Below, one piece after another: positions 14,281 to 14,309 of a stretch of DNA of 14,309 nucleotides. The translations under genes were made by a program, and so were the position numbers. Position 1 is the first letter of the stretch. Every line of letters starts with the position of its first letter. This DNA comes from Dehalococcoidia bacterium UBA1123. Lineage in GTDB: Bacteria > Chloroflexota > Dehalococcoidia > Lucifugimonadales > UBA1123. The stretch lies in NCBI GenBank assembly GCA_002313895.1, contig DCAW01000025.1, forward strand, positions 20,049 to 34,357, given 5' to 3'. The notes beneath the pieces are model-generated. The model was given only the letters and a program-made list of their open reading frames with translations. It had not been told where the DNA came from and made no database searches.

Positions 14281-14309
14281 ATGGCAACCCAAAACATCGC
14301 GTTGATGGC
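14281..14309 (+). CDS. Start of a gene cut off by the window end
   Basis: ATG at 14281 opens a frame reading MATQNIALM before the window ends. An AGGGGCG stretch lies about 4 bases upstream and a strong promoter about 90 bases upstream. Nine codons are too few to name a product. Confidence 0.45.

Overview
This 14.3 kb window reads as bacterial chromosome of moderately high GC. It is densely packed with full-length metabolic genes, most with recognisable ribosome-binding sites. No tRNA, rRNA, CRISPR array, transposase, phage or known defence gene is visible. The mix (GMC oxidoreductase, several SDRs, tandem amidases, an FAH-type hydratase, a DUF362 iron-sulfur protein, an orphan LarE, small Vgb-like propellers) would suit an uncultivated Chloroflexota/Dehalococcoidia (SAR202-like) heterotroph. 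That assignment is an impression from gene content only and has low certainty.

Left half, minus strand, in transcription order: DUF362 ferredoxin-like protein (6007-4586), a small unknown protein (4445-4122), an NAD-dependent epimerase/dehydratase overlapping it by 4 bp (4125-3247), LarE (3146-2280), an isochorismatase-family cysteine hydrolase broken by an in-frame TAG (2104-1583), and a GMC oxidoreductase (1535-9). A 173-bp divergent spacer (6008-6180) carries a good minus-strand promoter and a weak plus-strand one.

Right half, plus strand: two tandem five-repeat beta-propellers (6181-6843, 6954-7610), a diaminopimelate decarboxylase (7637-8950), two tandem amidase-signature hydrolases (9085-10470, 10497-11888), a 2-keto-4-pentenoate hydratase-family enzyme (11948-12739) and an SDR lacking the YxxxK active site (12815-13570). 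After 13,570 composition becomes clearly more AT-rich. There is an unrecognised 130-aa protein (13727-14119), then a strong promoter and the first codons of a gene cut by the window end.

Taken together, this looks like a divergent, mostly catabolic gene neighbourhood: amidases release acids from amides, the GMC enzyme and SDRs handle alcohols and carbonyls, and the hydratase handles 2-oxo-acid intermediates. The actual substrate cannot be read from sequence. I do not see a clearly new multi-gene system. The best leads are the paired mini-propellers with three equivalent blade-start histidines and a C-terminal CC-x6-C motif, the nonsense-interrupted hydrolase, the three-cysteine LarE without a visible partner, the active-site-deficient SDR, the tailed DUF362 protein, and a family of AGGTGNCCAGG-type intergenic inverted repeats.
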